From Desulfurivibrio sp044068515 (GTDB taxonomy: Bacteria > Desulfobacterota > Desulfobulbia > Desulfobulbales > Desulfurivibrionaceae), in the NCBI RefSeq assembly GCF_044068515.1, contig NZ_JBIPKI010000022.1, forward strand, positions 1 to 35,316: a DNA stretch of 35,316 bases. Reading direction: 5' to 3'. Numbering within the stretch: position 1 is the stretch's first letter; the number at the start of each line of letters is the position of its first letter. A model generated the notes under the pieces. It did not search any database. It was not told the DNA's origin and worked only from the letters and a program-made list of their open reading frames with translations. The translations under genes and the position numbers were made by a program. Shown one piece after another: positions 7,489-16,013 of the stretch.

Positions 7489-8205
7489 TTAATTTCCTGG
7501 TCCGGCCACCTGATGAATTTTTTCCATAATCGCCAAGGCCTCCTTAAAACCAAAAAGATCGATTACCTCGTCTTTATCCTCCCGGTGTGGCCATTCCTGG
7601 TAGCGAGTCAATACGGACTCGCCCCGCTTTAGCTGTTCCACGATAGCCGCAGACTGCTGTTTTGAAAAAACCGTCTTCCCGGTTTCCTGGATTGGTTCAT
7701 TATCGTCTACCCGCACCGTGATTGAGGAACCAGGGTAATGGCTCCTGCCAACGCTGACGAGGTAAGAAGCATCTTTGGTTATTACAACTCGCAAAGCCGG
7801 CTTGTAGAGTGAACACCAATAAGCATCATCAGCTTGATATTTTTGGCAACCCAGACTCCAATTGGTCCCATATTTATCCTGCTCGTAATCGAGGGTATTG
7901 GTTGGCAATCCTTGCACGGCGCCACTGCCGTTGGAGTACCAAAACCGGTATTTGAGATTGTTGTAAGTACCTTCCTCAATCCTGCTCCTGACATTGTATT
8001 CGACGTAATGGGTCACCCGGCAGAAAATCTTGCCGCCGGGCAGAAGCGGACCCTGGATGGTAATCAATTCATCAGCATCAACAATGGGCTGGTCACTTCG
8101 GTAAGAAGGGGTGTACTCGGTGCTGGGGCAAATCATTTCCGCGAGAGCGGGCTGAAGCAGGAAACCGCTAACCATGACCGCCATAATCATCTTTTGAAGC
8201 ATCAT
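7489..8205 (-). CDS. Exported protein, IalB-like C-terminal half
   Basis: 238 residues with a Sec signal peptide (M-I-M-A-V-M-V-S-G-F-L-L-Q-P-A-L-A, cleavage near residue 22-23). The mature protein carries W-S-L-G-C, W-C-S-L, S-V-G-R-S-H-Y-P-G-S-S-I-T-V-R-V-D-D and L-F-G-F-K-E-A-L. This order resembles invasion-associated locus B (IalB)-type periplasmic proteins, but I am not certain of the family. Four Cys suggest disulfides. The start is a double ATG at 8200-8205 with GGAGGG upstream. The gene is visibly less G+C-rich than its neighbours, which may mean recent acquisition. It is convergent with the VTT gene. Confidence 0.7.
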   Translation of the reverse strand: MMLQKMIMAVMVSGFLLQPALAEMICPSTEYTPSYRSDQPIVDADELITIQGPLLPGGKIFCRVTHYVEYNVRSRIEEGTYNNLKYRFWYSNGSGAVQGLPTNTLDYEQDKYGTNWSLGCQKYQADDAYWCSLYKPALRVVITKDASYLVSVGRSHYPGSSITVRVDDNEPIQETGKTVFSKQQSAAIVEQLKRGESVLTRYQEWPHREDKDEVIDLFGFKEALAIMEKIHQVAGPGN

Positions 8206-8330
8206 TGTTCCGGCCCTCCGTGCGTTTAAATATTGGCTTGGCTGGAAGTTACCCGGTACTGCCGTTTTTTGTACGAAGAGGGTTTGGTTACTATTTGCAA
8301 TAATCTTCCTTATTACAAGCACTTGTTATT

Positions 8331-8359
8331 AGCCTAGCTGACCTGGAGGCCAAAGTCAA
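8331..8359 (-). promoter_or_regulatory. Candidate sigma-70 promoter for the exported protein
   Basis: On the minus strand, TTGACT (8354-8359) is followed after 17 bases by TAGGCT (8331-8336). The -35 is good and the -10 weak. It would give a leader of about 120 bases before the ATG at 8205. Confidence 0.35.
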
Positions 8360-8470
8360 CAGCGGGAGCGAAGGATAGGATTCATAGGTAGGTCCTGGGC
8401 CATTGTCTTTGCCGAGCGTGATGTCTTTGGGCAGCAAAACCAGTTCGGCGTGAGGTGGCTCCGGCCAGCC

Positions 8471-9694
8471 TCAGAGGGTGCGGCCCAGTTCCAGGGCCCG
8501 GCGGTTGATCAGAATGCCGGTCTGTTCCTGGGCCAGTTCGTAGCCCGAGGTCAGGAAGGGCAGCAGATGGAGTCGGATGTCGTGGATTGCAAAGGCCAGT
8601 TCGGGCAGCAGGGGATAGAGGGGGAGTCGTTTGATGGCGCTGGCGGCCAGGATGGGGATCAGGCTCTGGATCGCTTCGCTCTGGGGCAGGGTGACCGAGG
8701 GCAGGGGGCCGGGAGGTAGGGCGACCCGGCTGGCGAACTCCGGTTGGGCCAGGGTAAACTGGGTCGCCAGGCGGAGATACTGATCGGGTCTGATCTTGAA
8801 GGCCGGGGCCCAGAAGTGGAGGGGGCGCTGTTCCCAGCCGGGCTGAAGGACCCGGGGCTGGTTGGTGAGCCGGATAAAATCGGCGTAGCTGCTCAGGGGC
8901 AAGGGGCTGCCCGTCGCCTCGATCTGCCAGAAGGGCAGGTAAAGGACCTCTTTGCTTTTGCCGGCGGTCAGCCCGAAGGAGAGCGGGGTGAAACGGCCGT
9001 CCCGGGGCCACCAGGCGCTGAGGCAGTTGCGGCAGTAGAGGACATTGCTGTCCCGCGCGCCCTCCAGGTTGCCGCCGCAGTGAGGACAGAGGGTGGCCAG
9101 CTGATGCAGTCGCCAGGCCGGATTTTGTTCGCGCAGAGGCTCGAAGGGATCCTCGGCGGGGGGCAAACGGGGCAGCGGAGTGCCGGCGACGGCATCGAAC
9201 AGTTGGCCGCCTTGCCGGGCCAGGGGCAGGTAGATCAGTTGCACCGCTTCGCCGATCATGGCCTGATGATAAAGGTTGCCGCCCGCCGGGGCCAGACTGC
9301 GCCCGACCCGGTCAAGCAGCGCGGGGACGCTCAGGCGGTTGGCGAGAAAGCTGGTCTGGGGAACGGGTACCGCAAAGCGCATTTTCAGCACCTGGGACCG
9401 GACGCTGAGGGAGCGGGGCAGGAAGGGCAGCGCAACCCCCGGCCGGGAAAGATCGGCGATCCGGAAGCCCACCCCTTTTTCGGTGCAGGAATAGATGGAG
9501 CCGCGGAAGTGGAGGTAGGGTACCTGGATCAGGTCGCGGAACTGGGGCCGGGCCGGCAGGGTCAGCCGGAAATAGTCGCTGGCGGCCAGAAAGGTGCTGA
9601 CGTTGCAGTAGGGACAGCTGACCAGATGGTCGGTTTCCCGCAGCTCGATGGGGCCGGCGCATTGGCGGCATTCCAGGACCAGGTTCAGGGCCAT
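8471..9694 (-). CDS. Zinc-ribbon protein, partner of the SPFH protein
   Basis: 407 residues of unknown function. A zinc ribbon lies at the N-terminus (C-R-Q-C near 9-12, C-P-Y-C near 27-30). A second follows near the middle (C-P-H-C near 201 and C-R-N-C near 219). The rest is soluble, with several Leu/Pro-rich stretches, and no enzyme motif is visible. The first ribbon resembles the TFIIB/rubredoxin-like type seen in small RNA- or protein-binding modules. The ATG has GAGGAGG about ten bases upstream and lies 39 bases after the SPFH gene, so the two are probably one operon. Confidence 0.75.
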   Translation of the reverse strand: MALNLVLECRQCAGPIELRETDHLVSCPYCNVSTFLAASDYFRLTLPARPQFRDLIQVPYLHFRGSIYSCTEKGVGFRIADLSRPGVALPFLPRSLSVRSQVLKMRFAVPVPQTSFLANRLSVPALLDRVGRSLAPAGGNLYHQAMIGEAVQLIYLPLARQGGQLFDAVAGTPLPRLPPAEDPFEPLREQNPAWRLHQLATLCPHCGGNLEGARDSNVLYCRNCLSAWWPRDGRFTPLSFGLTAGKSKEVLYLPFWQIEATGSPLPLSSYADFIRLTNQPRVLQPGWEQRPLHFWAPAFKIRPDQYLRLATQFTLAQPEFASRVALPPGPLPSVTLPQSEAIQSLIPILAASAIKRLPLYPLLPELAFAIHDIRLHLLPFLTSGYELAQEQTGILINRRALELGRTL

Positions 9695-9733
9695 GGGGGC
9701 AGGCCTCCTCGGGGGCTCTCCGCTGGGCGGCGC

Positions 9734-10858
9734 TTAGAGCGGTTCGCCGCACTGATTGCAGAACATTGAGCCGGCCAGGTTTTCCGTCTGGCAGCGGCTG
9801 CAGATCGGGGCCTGGGGACGGCTGTCGGCGGGCTGGCCGCATTTGGGGCAGAAGCGGGCGTTGGGGGTCAGGTTTTTGCCGCAGTGCTGGCATTGCTGCA
9901 ATATTAATTGCTGGTGCCCGCAGTAAGGACAAAACCGGGCATCGGCCGGGATGGCGCCCCGGCACTCGGGGCATTGGCTGGTGCCGCCCGCGGGGGCGGC
10001 CCCCTGGGGAGCGGGCTGGAGGGCGGAGGCGAACATGGCCGGCAGCATCAGGCCCAGCCCCATGCCCAGTCCGTTGCCGGCCGCACCTTGAGATTCGGCG
10101 GCCTTTTCCATGGCCCCGGCCGCCTTGAGCTTTACCAGCCGGTCAAGGTCGTTGATCACTTCGAGCCGGCTCTTGTCGTCGATGGTCTGCTGAACTTCGG
10201 GCGGCGGGGTGATCGAGGTGATATAAAGCCGGTTAAGGCTGAGGCCCAGGTGGGCGAAGTCTTCCCGCAGCCGGTTCTGCAGGCCGGCCGAAAGCTCCTC
10301 ATAGCGGCCGGGCAGGTTGAAGAGGGAATCGAGTTCGCTGCCCAGGTGGTCGTTGAACCGGGAGACGATCACCCGCTTGAGATACTCTTCGATCTCGTTG
10401 CTGCTGTAGCGCTGCATGGTCCCCACTAGGGTGCTGATGAAGAGAGCCGGCTGGACCACCTGGATATTGAAGATGCCGTGAGCCCGCAGCCGGACCAGGC
10501 CCAGTTCGCTGTCCCGGAAGGCCACCGGATCCTGGGTGCCCCATTTGAGGTTGGGGAATACCTTGAGGTTGGCAAAATAGACCTCGGTGCGCAGCGGGCT
10601 GGTCAGGGCCCAGGGGGCGGCCAGGATTTTGGTCAGGATCGGGATGTTGGCGGTGGTCAGGGTATGGCGGCCGGGGCCGAAGGTGTCGCACGCCTTGCCC
10701 TTGTAGAAAAAGACCGCCGCCTGGGTCTCCCGGACAATCAGCTGGGCCCCGAACTTGATTTCACCGGAACCGTGTTGAGGAATCCGATGCACCAGCTCGA
10801 CCCCGTCGTGATCGAACCATTCGATAACCTCGAGAAAAACTTTATTGTCGGTGCCCAT
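9734..10858 (-). CDS. SPFH-domain protein with three C-terminal zinc ribbons
   Basis: 374 residues. The N-terminal 240 or so form an SPFH (band-7-like) domain: I-V-R-E-T-Q-A-A-V-F-F-Y-K-G-K near 38, then G-R-H-T-L-T-T-A-N-I-P-I-L. This is the YdjI / virion-core-protein-like branch, without an obvious membrane segment. A Gly/Met/Pro-rich linker (about 250-292) leads to three tandem zinc ribbons at about 296-314, 323-341 and 353-371, each C-x2-C...C-x2-C. SPFH proteins assemble into large rings or membrane rafts; related genes occur in stress contexts. The ATG at 10858 has GGGAGG upstream; the longer frame adds 18 unlikely residues. It precedes the zinc-ribbon partner gene in the same operon. 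Confidence 0.87.
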   Translation of the reverse strand: MGTDNKVFLEVIEWFDHDGVELVHRIPQHGSGEIKFGAQLIVRETQAAVFFYKGKACDTFGPGRHTLTTANIPILTKILAAPWALTSPLRTEVYFANLKVFPNLKWGTQDPVAFRDSELGLVRLRAHGIFNIQVVQPALFISTLVGTMQRYSSNEIEEYLKRVIVSRFNDHLGSELDSLFNLPGRYEELSAGLQNRLREDFAHLGLSLNRLYITSITPPPEVQQTIDDKSRLEVINDLDRLVKLKAAGAMEKAAESQGAAGNGLGMGLGLMLPAMFASALQPAPQGAAPAGGTSQCPECRGAIPADARFCPYCGHQQLILQQCQHCGKNLTPNARFCPKCGQPADSRPQAPICSRCQTENLAGSMFCNQCGEPL

Positions 10859-11012
10859 GCTCGCCTCCCTGGAAGTTTGTCCCGTCCCGGTCGGGACTCC
10901 GGTTGTTTGCAATCGTTATCTTCTAGCATAAAATAGCGGGGCGGGGGTATGACGTTTTTAAAAATAATTTCAGCGGACCGCGGCAGCCAGGGTGTCGGCC
11001 GGAATCGGGATA

Positions 11013-11975
11013 ATGACCTTTAATCAGGAAGGGGAAAGAATTTGCACGGTGCGGGTTGGCCCCGACCAGGTCGGCCGGTCGCTGCTGGATCTGGTCGCGG
11101 AGCGTTTTACTTACCAGGACCGGGAGCAATGGCGGCGGGAGCTGGCCGCCGGGCGGCTTTTGCACAACGGGAAGCCGGCCCCGGCGAACCGGCAACTGGA
11201 GGCGGGTGATGAAATCTGCTACCGCTGGCCGGGGGAGGCTGAGCCCCCGGTGGCCCTTGCTTACCAGGTGGTTTACGAGGATGCCGATCTGCTGGTGGTG
11301 GACAAGCCCGCCCCCCTGCCTTGTCATCCGGGCGGCCGCTATTTCCGCCATACCCTCTGGGCCCGGTTGCGGCAGTCCGCCGGTCTGGAGCGGCCCTGGC
11401 TGGTCAACCGGCTGGACCGGGAGACTTCCGGCCTGGTCCTGGTGGCCAAAAATCAGGCGGCGGCTCGTCTTTGCGCCCGGCAGTGGCAGCAGCGGCGGGT
11501 GACCAAAGTTTATCTGGCCCTGGTGGAGGGCGATTTTCCCTGGGCTGACCTGGAAGCCCGGGGCAGTCTGGCCCCCGATCCGGCCAGTATGATCCGCAAG
11601 AAAGTCCGCTTTTTCCAGGCCTCTTGCGTCGCGCCGGCCGCCGCCCGCTCGTGCTCTACCCGGCTGCGCCGTCTGGCCGGCGCCAACGGCCTGACCCTGG
11701 TGGAAGCCCGGCCCGTCACCGGCCGCTGCCACCAGATTCGCGCCACCCTGTCCGGGCTCGGTTTCCCGGTGGTGGGAGACAAGCTTTACGGGGTTGATGA
11801 ACGGCTATTTCTCCGCTTTATCGAGGACCGTCTCAGCGCCGAGGATCGGCGCCGCCTCCGCCTGCCCCGCCAGGCCCTGCATGGGGCCGAGCTGAGCCTG
11901 CGCCATCCCGTCGATAGCCGTCCCCTCCATTTTGTCAGCCCGCTGCCGCCGGAGTTGAGCAAGCTGCTGGCCTGA
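11013..11975 (+). CDS. RluA-family pseudouridine synthase
   Basis: 320 residues. The N-terminal S4-like region (about 20-72, R-S-L-L-D-L-V-A-E-R-F ... L-H-N-G-K) is followed by the catalytic domain with V-N-R-L-D-R-E-T-S-G-L. Asp135 is the nucleophilic Asp of the RluA family. The late motif G-R-C-H-Q-I-R also fits. The enzyme isomerises uridine in rRNA or tRNA; the exact target (RluC/RluD type) cannot be assigned. The start is uncertain: ATG 11013 has only a weak GGGA site, and an in-frame GTG at 10992 is possible. It is divergent from the SPFH operon, with about 155 bases between them. Confidence 0.88.
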   Translation: MTFNQEGERICTVRVGPDQVGRSLLDLVAERFTYQDREQWRRELAAGRLLHNGKPAPANRQLEAGDEICYRWPGEAEPPVALAYQVVYEDADLLVVDKPAPLPCHPGGRYFRHTLWARLRQSAGLERPWLVNRLDRETSGLVLVAKNQAAARLCARQWQQRRVTKVYLALVEGDFPWADLEARGSLAPDPASMIRKKVRFFQASCVAPAAARSCSTRLRRLAGANGLTLVEARPVTGRCHQIRATLSGLGFPVVGDKLYGVDERLFLRFIEDRLSAEDRRRLRLPRQALHGAELSLRHPVDSRPLHFVSPLPPELSKLLA

Positions 11976-12244
11976 ACGACTTGGCCGGCCCGCTTGCCGG
12001 CCCTGACCCGGGCGGCAATTCCCTGCTGAGCATGCGAGCGTTGCGCCCGGGTTTTGGTTGACAGTCCCGGCGCCAATCATTGACAATGGTGCGTTGGCCT
12101 GCTGAAGCCATTTGCCGGGCCCGCGCGGGTTCCCGGATTGCCTTCCACCGGCGGCAAGATGATCTGTCCGCAGCGGCCGGAGGCCTGGCCCAGCCAGGCC
12201 CATCGGCCCCGGTTCCATATTCGACCCGCCTTTCGGATCCTGAT

Positions 12245-12703
12245 ATGAACGTCCTGATCATCCCAACGAACCGGAACGCCTATCCCATGCCGGTTATGCC
12301 GCTGGGCGCCTGCATGGTGGCCGAGGCGGCGGAGCCGGCCGGGCACGCGGTCCGGTTGCTGGACCTGATGTTCGCCGCCGATCCGGTTGGCGAAGTCAAC
12401 CGGCTGATCCGGGCGCACCGCCCCGAGGTGATCGGTCTTTCAGTCCGCAATATCGACAACAACGACATGCGCCTGCCGGCCTTCTACATCGACGAACTCG
12501 CTCCGATCCTCAAGGCCATCCGCCGGGCCAGCCCGGCTCCGGTCGTCATTGGGGGCGCCGCGCTCACCGTGATGCCCGAGGAGATCATGCGGGCAACAAC
12601 TGGCCGCGACCCGGCGGGTGCTGGCCGATTACGGCAACATGTCCTCGCCCACGGTCTGGTTTGTCTTGAAAGAACTGGAAATTCGCGGCATTGTGGAGAA
12701 TGA
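12245..12703 (+). pseudogene. N-terminal remnant of a B12-binding radical SAM protein
   Basis: The frame encodes 152 residues. The first 115 or so read as a cobalamin-binding domain of the kind at the N-terminus of radical SAM enzymes: M-N-V-L-I-I, P-M-P-V-M-P-L-G, A-E-A-A-E, H-R-P-E-V-I-G-L-S-V-R-N, and V-V-I-G-G-A-A-L-T-V-M-P-E-E-I-M. In intact family members this is followed by a T-G-A-D-type segment and the CxxxCxxC radical SAM core; here neither is present. Homology stops near 12593, and the remaining residues are the wrong-frame reading of a polyketide synthase fragment. The gene is therefore truncated, and the product is unlikely to work. Confidence 0.75.
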
Positions 12704-12773
12704 ATGGATTATGCTGCTGACCTTCGGCGCCGGTCTTGCGGCCCACGGTTATCTGTTGCGGAAACGAGCATAA
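12594..12773 (+). pseudogene. C-terminal remnant of a type III polyketide synthase
   Basis: Read in the frame that ends with TAA at 12771-12773, about 59 residues match the C-terminus of chalcone-synthase-like type III PKS. They include R-R-V-L-A-D-Y-G-N-M-S-S-P-T-V, with the catalytic Asn of the Cys-His-Asn triad in G-N-M-S-S. The final F-G-A-G-L-A-A-H-G-Y-L-L-R-K corresponds to the F-G-P-G loop region. The nucleophile Cys and the thiolase-fold N-terminus are absent. This frame differs from that of the B12-domain remnant, and an in-frame TGA at 12570-12572 blocks any upstream extension. It is a fragment left by deletion, not a gene. Confidence 0.75.
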
Positions 12774-12838
12774 GGGCGGGATGGTCTCCGGGCCCCCCGC
12801 ATTCGGGCATTTTAATCATCATGACAAGGAGTTGAACC

Positions 12839-13156
12839 ATGGCCAAGGAAAAGCTGCCCCAGCATTTTCAGAAACTGCAGAAGGATTATCCCGATTTCAT
12901 GCAGGCCGCGGCCGATCTGGGCAAAGCGGTGCGCGAGGCCGGGCCCCTGGATGAAAAAACCGTTAATTTGATCCAGATGGCGGCGGCGGCAACCGCCCGG
13001 CTGGAAGGAGGGGTCCACAGCCATGCCCGCCGGGCTCTGGCGGCGGGGGCTACCGTGGAAGAAGTGCGCCACGCCCTGATCGTGCTTGCTTCGACCATCG
13101 GCTTTCCTTCGGTGGCCACAGCCTTGAGCTGGGTCAGCGATCTCGACGCGGCATGA
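12839..13156 (+). CDS. Carboxymuconolactone decarboxylase-family protein
   Basis: 105 residues, the size of a single CMD/AhpD-like domain. It has the helix pattern L-D-E-K-T-V-N-L-I-Q-M-A-A-A followed by E-G-G-V-H-S-H-A-R-R-A-L-A-A-G-A-T-V-E-E-V. Glu56, His60 and His62 lie where the family keeps its polar site. The redox C-x-x-C of AhpD and other peroxidase-like members is absent, so a thiol peroxidase role is unlikely. The ATG has AGGAG upstream. It lies just downstream of the deletion scar and may have belonged to the operon that was damaged. Confidence 0.85.
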   Translation: MAKEKLPQHFQKLQKDYPDFMQAAADLGKAVREAGPLDEKTVNLIQMAAAATARLEGGVHSHARRALAAGATVEEVRHALIVLASTIGFPSVATALSWVSDLDAA

Positions 13157-13210
13157 GCAATCCCGGGTCCGGCAACCTCCGGACCCGGGCAGATTGCTTC
13201 CCGCGGCAGC

Positions 13211-13612
13211 TCAACCGGCGGGAATATTGGCCGGGTCCGAGCCTACCAGGGGCAAGGTTTTTTCCACCGCGAAGGAAACCAGGAAGCTCTCCCCCCGGGC
13301 CCGGTCTTCTGCCGGGCTCAGCTGCCTGCGCATCAGGCCCTTGATTTTGGCGGCGTCGGTTTCTTCCTTGGTTTTCTTAAGAAAAAGGCGGATGCCGCGG
13401 GCGCCGGGGCCGTCGGCAATGAAAAGGAAGGTGGCGTAAGGGTTTTCGCTGACGTTTTGATGGGAGAGCCGATCGCGCATGATGAAAGCTACCTCGCCCT
13501 CCTCGAGGAAATGGGGGGTGCTGTAGAGGGCGGCGTCGACCTTGCCGTCGGCCGCGGCGGTGGCAAGAACCCCCCGGCCGGGGGTATTCGCGAAATAATC
13601 CTGCAATTTCAT
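13211..13612 (-). CDS. Pyridoxamine 5'-phosphate oxidase-family protein
   Basis: 133 residues with the split-barrel FMN-binding fold. The N-terminal strand G-V-L-A-T-A-A-A-D-G-K-V-D-A-A is followed by V-A-F-I-M-R-D-R-L-S-H-Q-N-V and N-P-Y-A-T-F-L-F, the usual PPOX order. Family members bind flavin, F420 or haem and often act as reductases of unknown physiological substrates; pyridoxal metabolism should not be assumed. The ATG has AGAGGAAA upstream. It is convergent with the CMD gene, with 54 bases between them. Confidence 0.82.
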   Translation of the reverse strand: MKLQDYFANTPGRGVLATAAADGKVDAALYSTPHFLEEGEVAFIMRDRLSHQNVSENPYATFLFIADGPGARGIRLFLKKTKEETDAAKIKGLMRRQLSPAEDRARGESFLVSFAVEKTLPLVGSDPANIPAG

Positions 13613-13784
13613 GTATTTTCCTCTTACCAGTGATTAACGGAAATTAAGGATTCGGCCCCTTCCTCCAGCATCAGGACCGGAGTTTGGGCGCCAATTTCCA
13701 GCCACTATAATAGGTTCGTTTCAGGCTGTAAATGGCAATAGTTCGCATTGCTCAAGGACTGCCGCTCGGCCTGGCGCCCACTCC

Positions 13785-14648
13785 CTAACGAACACCGGGA
13801 ACCAGGAGCACCGGCGCCTCGGCCCGCCGGGCCACCTCGTTGGCCACGCTGCCCAGCAGGGCTTCGCGGAAAAAACCCTTGCCGTGGCTGCCCATAACCA
13901 CCAGGGAAATCTGGCCCGTCCGGGTACGGGCGATGATTTCCTCGGCGGGATTGCCGATGGCCAATTCGCTGGAAATGGAGTCGCCCCCGGGAGCGAGTTG
14001 GCGGGCGATCTTCTCGAGCCGGCGCTGGTCTTGCTCCTGGCGCTCCTGCAAGTATTTCGGGGCCAGACGGGCCTGGTCGGCGGCATCGCTGACGTGCAGC
14101 AGGGTAACCGTAGTCGGGTGGTGGCGCAGGATCTGTTCAAGGTAGGCGGCGGCCCGGTCCGCCGGCGGCGAAAAATCGGTGGCGAAAAGAATTTTTTCAA
14201 ACCAGCGCGGCCCGGTGGCCACACCGCAGGTTTGATTATGGCCTTCGGCGGTGATCCTGGAGAGGAAAACGGGATGGTTGGTGATTTGCAGCAATTTAAA
14301 GGAAACGCTGCCCAGGGCCGATTTGGCCAGACCGCGGCCGCGTGAACCAATCAGGATGGCGTCCACCCGGTGGCTGGTGGCCAGGGCTTCGAGCACCGGG
14401 GCGGCAATCCCCACCGCCAGTTCGGTGTCCACTTTGAGATCCTCCGCTTCCAGCCGTTTTTTTTGCTGCTCCATTTGCGGGCTTGCTTCGTCCAGGAGAA
14501 TTTCATCCAGGCCGGGAGTGTTGGCAACATAAATTACATGGGCCAGCACCACCTGTTTGAGCCCCAGTTTTTTTAGTTGGCCGGCGCATTGGATCAAGCA
14601 GTCCGAGGCAGGCGAAAAATCGGTGGCAATCAGGATTTTGTTGAGCAT
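13785..14648 (-). CDS. Tandem universal stress protein
   Basis: 287 residues made of two UspA domains (about 1-135 and 150-287), each beginning K-I-L-(I/F)-A-T-D-F-S. Both have an ATP-binding-type Gly loop. The second, G-S-H-G-K-G followed by L-L-G-S, fits G-x2-G-x9-G-S; the first is one residue shorter (G-S-R-G-R-G ... A-L-G-S). Such tandem proteins bind ATP or AMP and raise survival under stress. The gene starts 57 bases after acr3 and is the last of the arsR-arsC-acr3 set, so it may be arsenic-regulated. The start has GGGAGAA upstream. Confidence 0.92.
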   Translation of the reverse strand: MLNKILIATDFSPASDCLIQCAGQLKKLGLKQVVLAHVIYVANTPGLDEILLDEASPQMEQQKKRLEAEDLKVDTELAVGIAAPVLEALATSHRVDAILIGSRGRGLAKSALGSVSFKLLQITNHPVFLSRITAEGHNQTCGVATGPRWFEKILFATDFSPPADRAAAYLEQILRHHPTTVTLLHVSDAADQARLAPKYLQERQEQDQRRLEKIARQLAPGGDSISSELAIGNPAEEIIARTRTGQISLVVMGSHGKGFFREALLGSVANEVARRAEAPVLLVPGVR

Positions 14649-14705
14649 TCCGTTCTCCCTATGAATTGGTTGGAAGGAGTATGCCTATAGAATTTTATAG
14701 CCGCT

Positions 14706-15842
14706 TCAGTCCTGGGAATCAATGCCGCGGTTATAATAACGGCGCTGGAGGTAGAGACTGACGTGGACCAGGCCGATTAGCACCGGCACTTCCACCAGGG
14801 GGCCGATCACGGTGGCGAAGGCGATGGGGGAACCGATGCCGAAGACGGCGATGGCCACGGCGATGGCCAACTCAAAGTTGTTGCCCGAAGCGGTGAAGGC
14901 CAGGGAGGTGCTGCGGGGGTAGTCGGCCCCGAGCTTCCAGGCCAGGTAGAAGCTGAAGAGAAACATCAGCACGAAGTAAAAGCTCAGCGGCAAGGCGATC
15001 CACATGACGTCCAGGGGGCGCAGCAGGATCTGTTCTCCCTGGGTGCTGAACATCACCACGATGGTGAAGAGCAGGGCGGCCAACGTGATGGGTGAAATCC
15101 GGGGGATGAAAACCTTTTCGTACCATGTTTCGCCCTTCAGCGGCACCAGCAGCACCCGGCTTAGGATGCCGCCGGCAAAGGGGATGCCGAGATAGATCAT
15201 GACGCTGACGAAAATATCGCCGATGCTCACATCCACTACCAGGCCTTCCAGGCCGAAGAGCGGCGGCAGGACGGTGACGAAGATCCAGGCGTAAAAGCTG
15301 AAGGTGATGATCTGGAAGATGCTGTTGATGGCCACCAGGCCGGCGGCATATTCGCTGCTGCCCCGGGCCAGTTGATTCCAGACCAGAACCATGGCGATGC
15401 AGCGGGCGATGCCCACCAGGATCAGGCCGACCATATAGAGGCCCCAGCGGGGGTCGGGGCCGAGCAGCTGGGGGGCCAGCCAGCCGAAGAAGAGCACGGC
15501 CAGGGTAAACATCAGCAGGGGACCTAAAACCCAGTTCTGAAACAGCGACAGGCCCAGGATGCGGGTGTCGGCGAAAACCTTGGGCATCAGGCTGTACTTG
15601 ACCTTGGCCAAGGGCGGGTACATCATCAGGATCAGGCCCAAGGCGATCAGCAGATTGGTATGTTCGCCGACGGTCAGGGCCTGATTGAAGCTGGCCACCC
15701 CTTTAGGGAAAAGCGAGCCGACGGCCACGCCCAGGGCCATGGCGCTGAAAATCCAGAGGGTAAGAAAGCGGTCGAGCAGCGATAATTTTCCGCCAAGACC
15801 GGGTTTGGCGCCGGGGCTAGAGTCGATGGAACAACGGGGCAT
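14706..15842 (-). CDS. acr3: Arsenite efflux permease Acr3
   Basis: 378-residue integral membrane protein with about ten hydrophobic segments. It follows the bile-acid:sodium symporter-like ACR3 pattern, including G-I-A-R-C-I-A-M-V with the conserved Cys of the transport path, and the late N-N-F-E-L-A-I-A-V-A-I-A-V-F-G. It exports arsenite, and sometimes antimonite, using the proton gradient. The frame is open to a TTG at 15902, but the ATG at 15842 with GGAG upstream gives the usual N-terminus. It lies 171 bases after arsC, a wider gap than others in the set, in which no convincing gene is seen. Confidence 0.94.
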   Translation of the reverse strand: MPRCSIDSSPGAKPGLGGKLSLLDRFLTLWIFSAMALGVAVGSLFPKGVASFNQALTVGEHTNLLIALGLILMMYPPLAKVKYSLMPKVFADTRILGLSLFQNWVLGPLLMFTLAVLFFGWLAPQLLGPDPRWGLYMVGLILVGIARCIAMVLVWNQLARGSSEYAAGLVAINSIFQIITFSFYAWIFVTVLPPLFGLEGLVVDVSIGDIFVSVMIYLGIPFAGGILSRVLLVPLKGETWYEKVFIPRISPITLAALLFTIVVMFSTQGEQILLRPLDVMWIALPLSFYFVLMFLFSFYLAWKLGADYPRSTSLAFTASGNNFELAIAVAIAVFGIGSPIAFATVIGPLVEVPVLIGLVHVSLYLQRRYYNRGIDSQD

Positions 15843-16013
15843 TTTGGTGATCTCCGTGATGACAAATAATTTTCGGGCGAATTGGCGCTGTGGCCGGAAC
15901 AAGGCCGATCAGCGGCGGCCGGCAGCTTAAGCAGCTGGCTACCTCGCTGATTTCCACCGCCAGCCATGGGGAGGCCGCCACCGGGCCGGAGCTGAGATTC
16001 AGGACTTCTTTTG

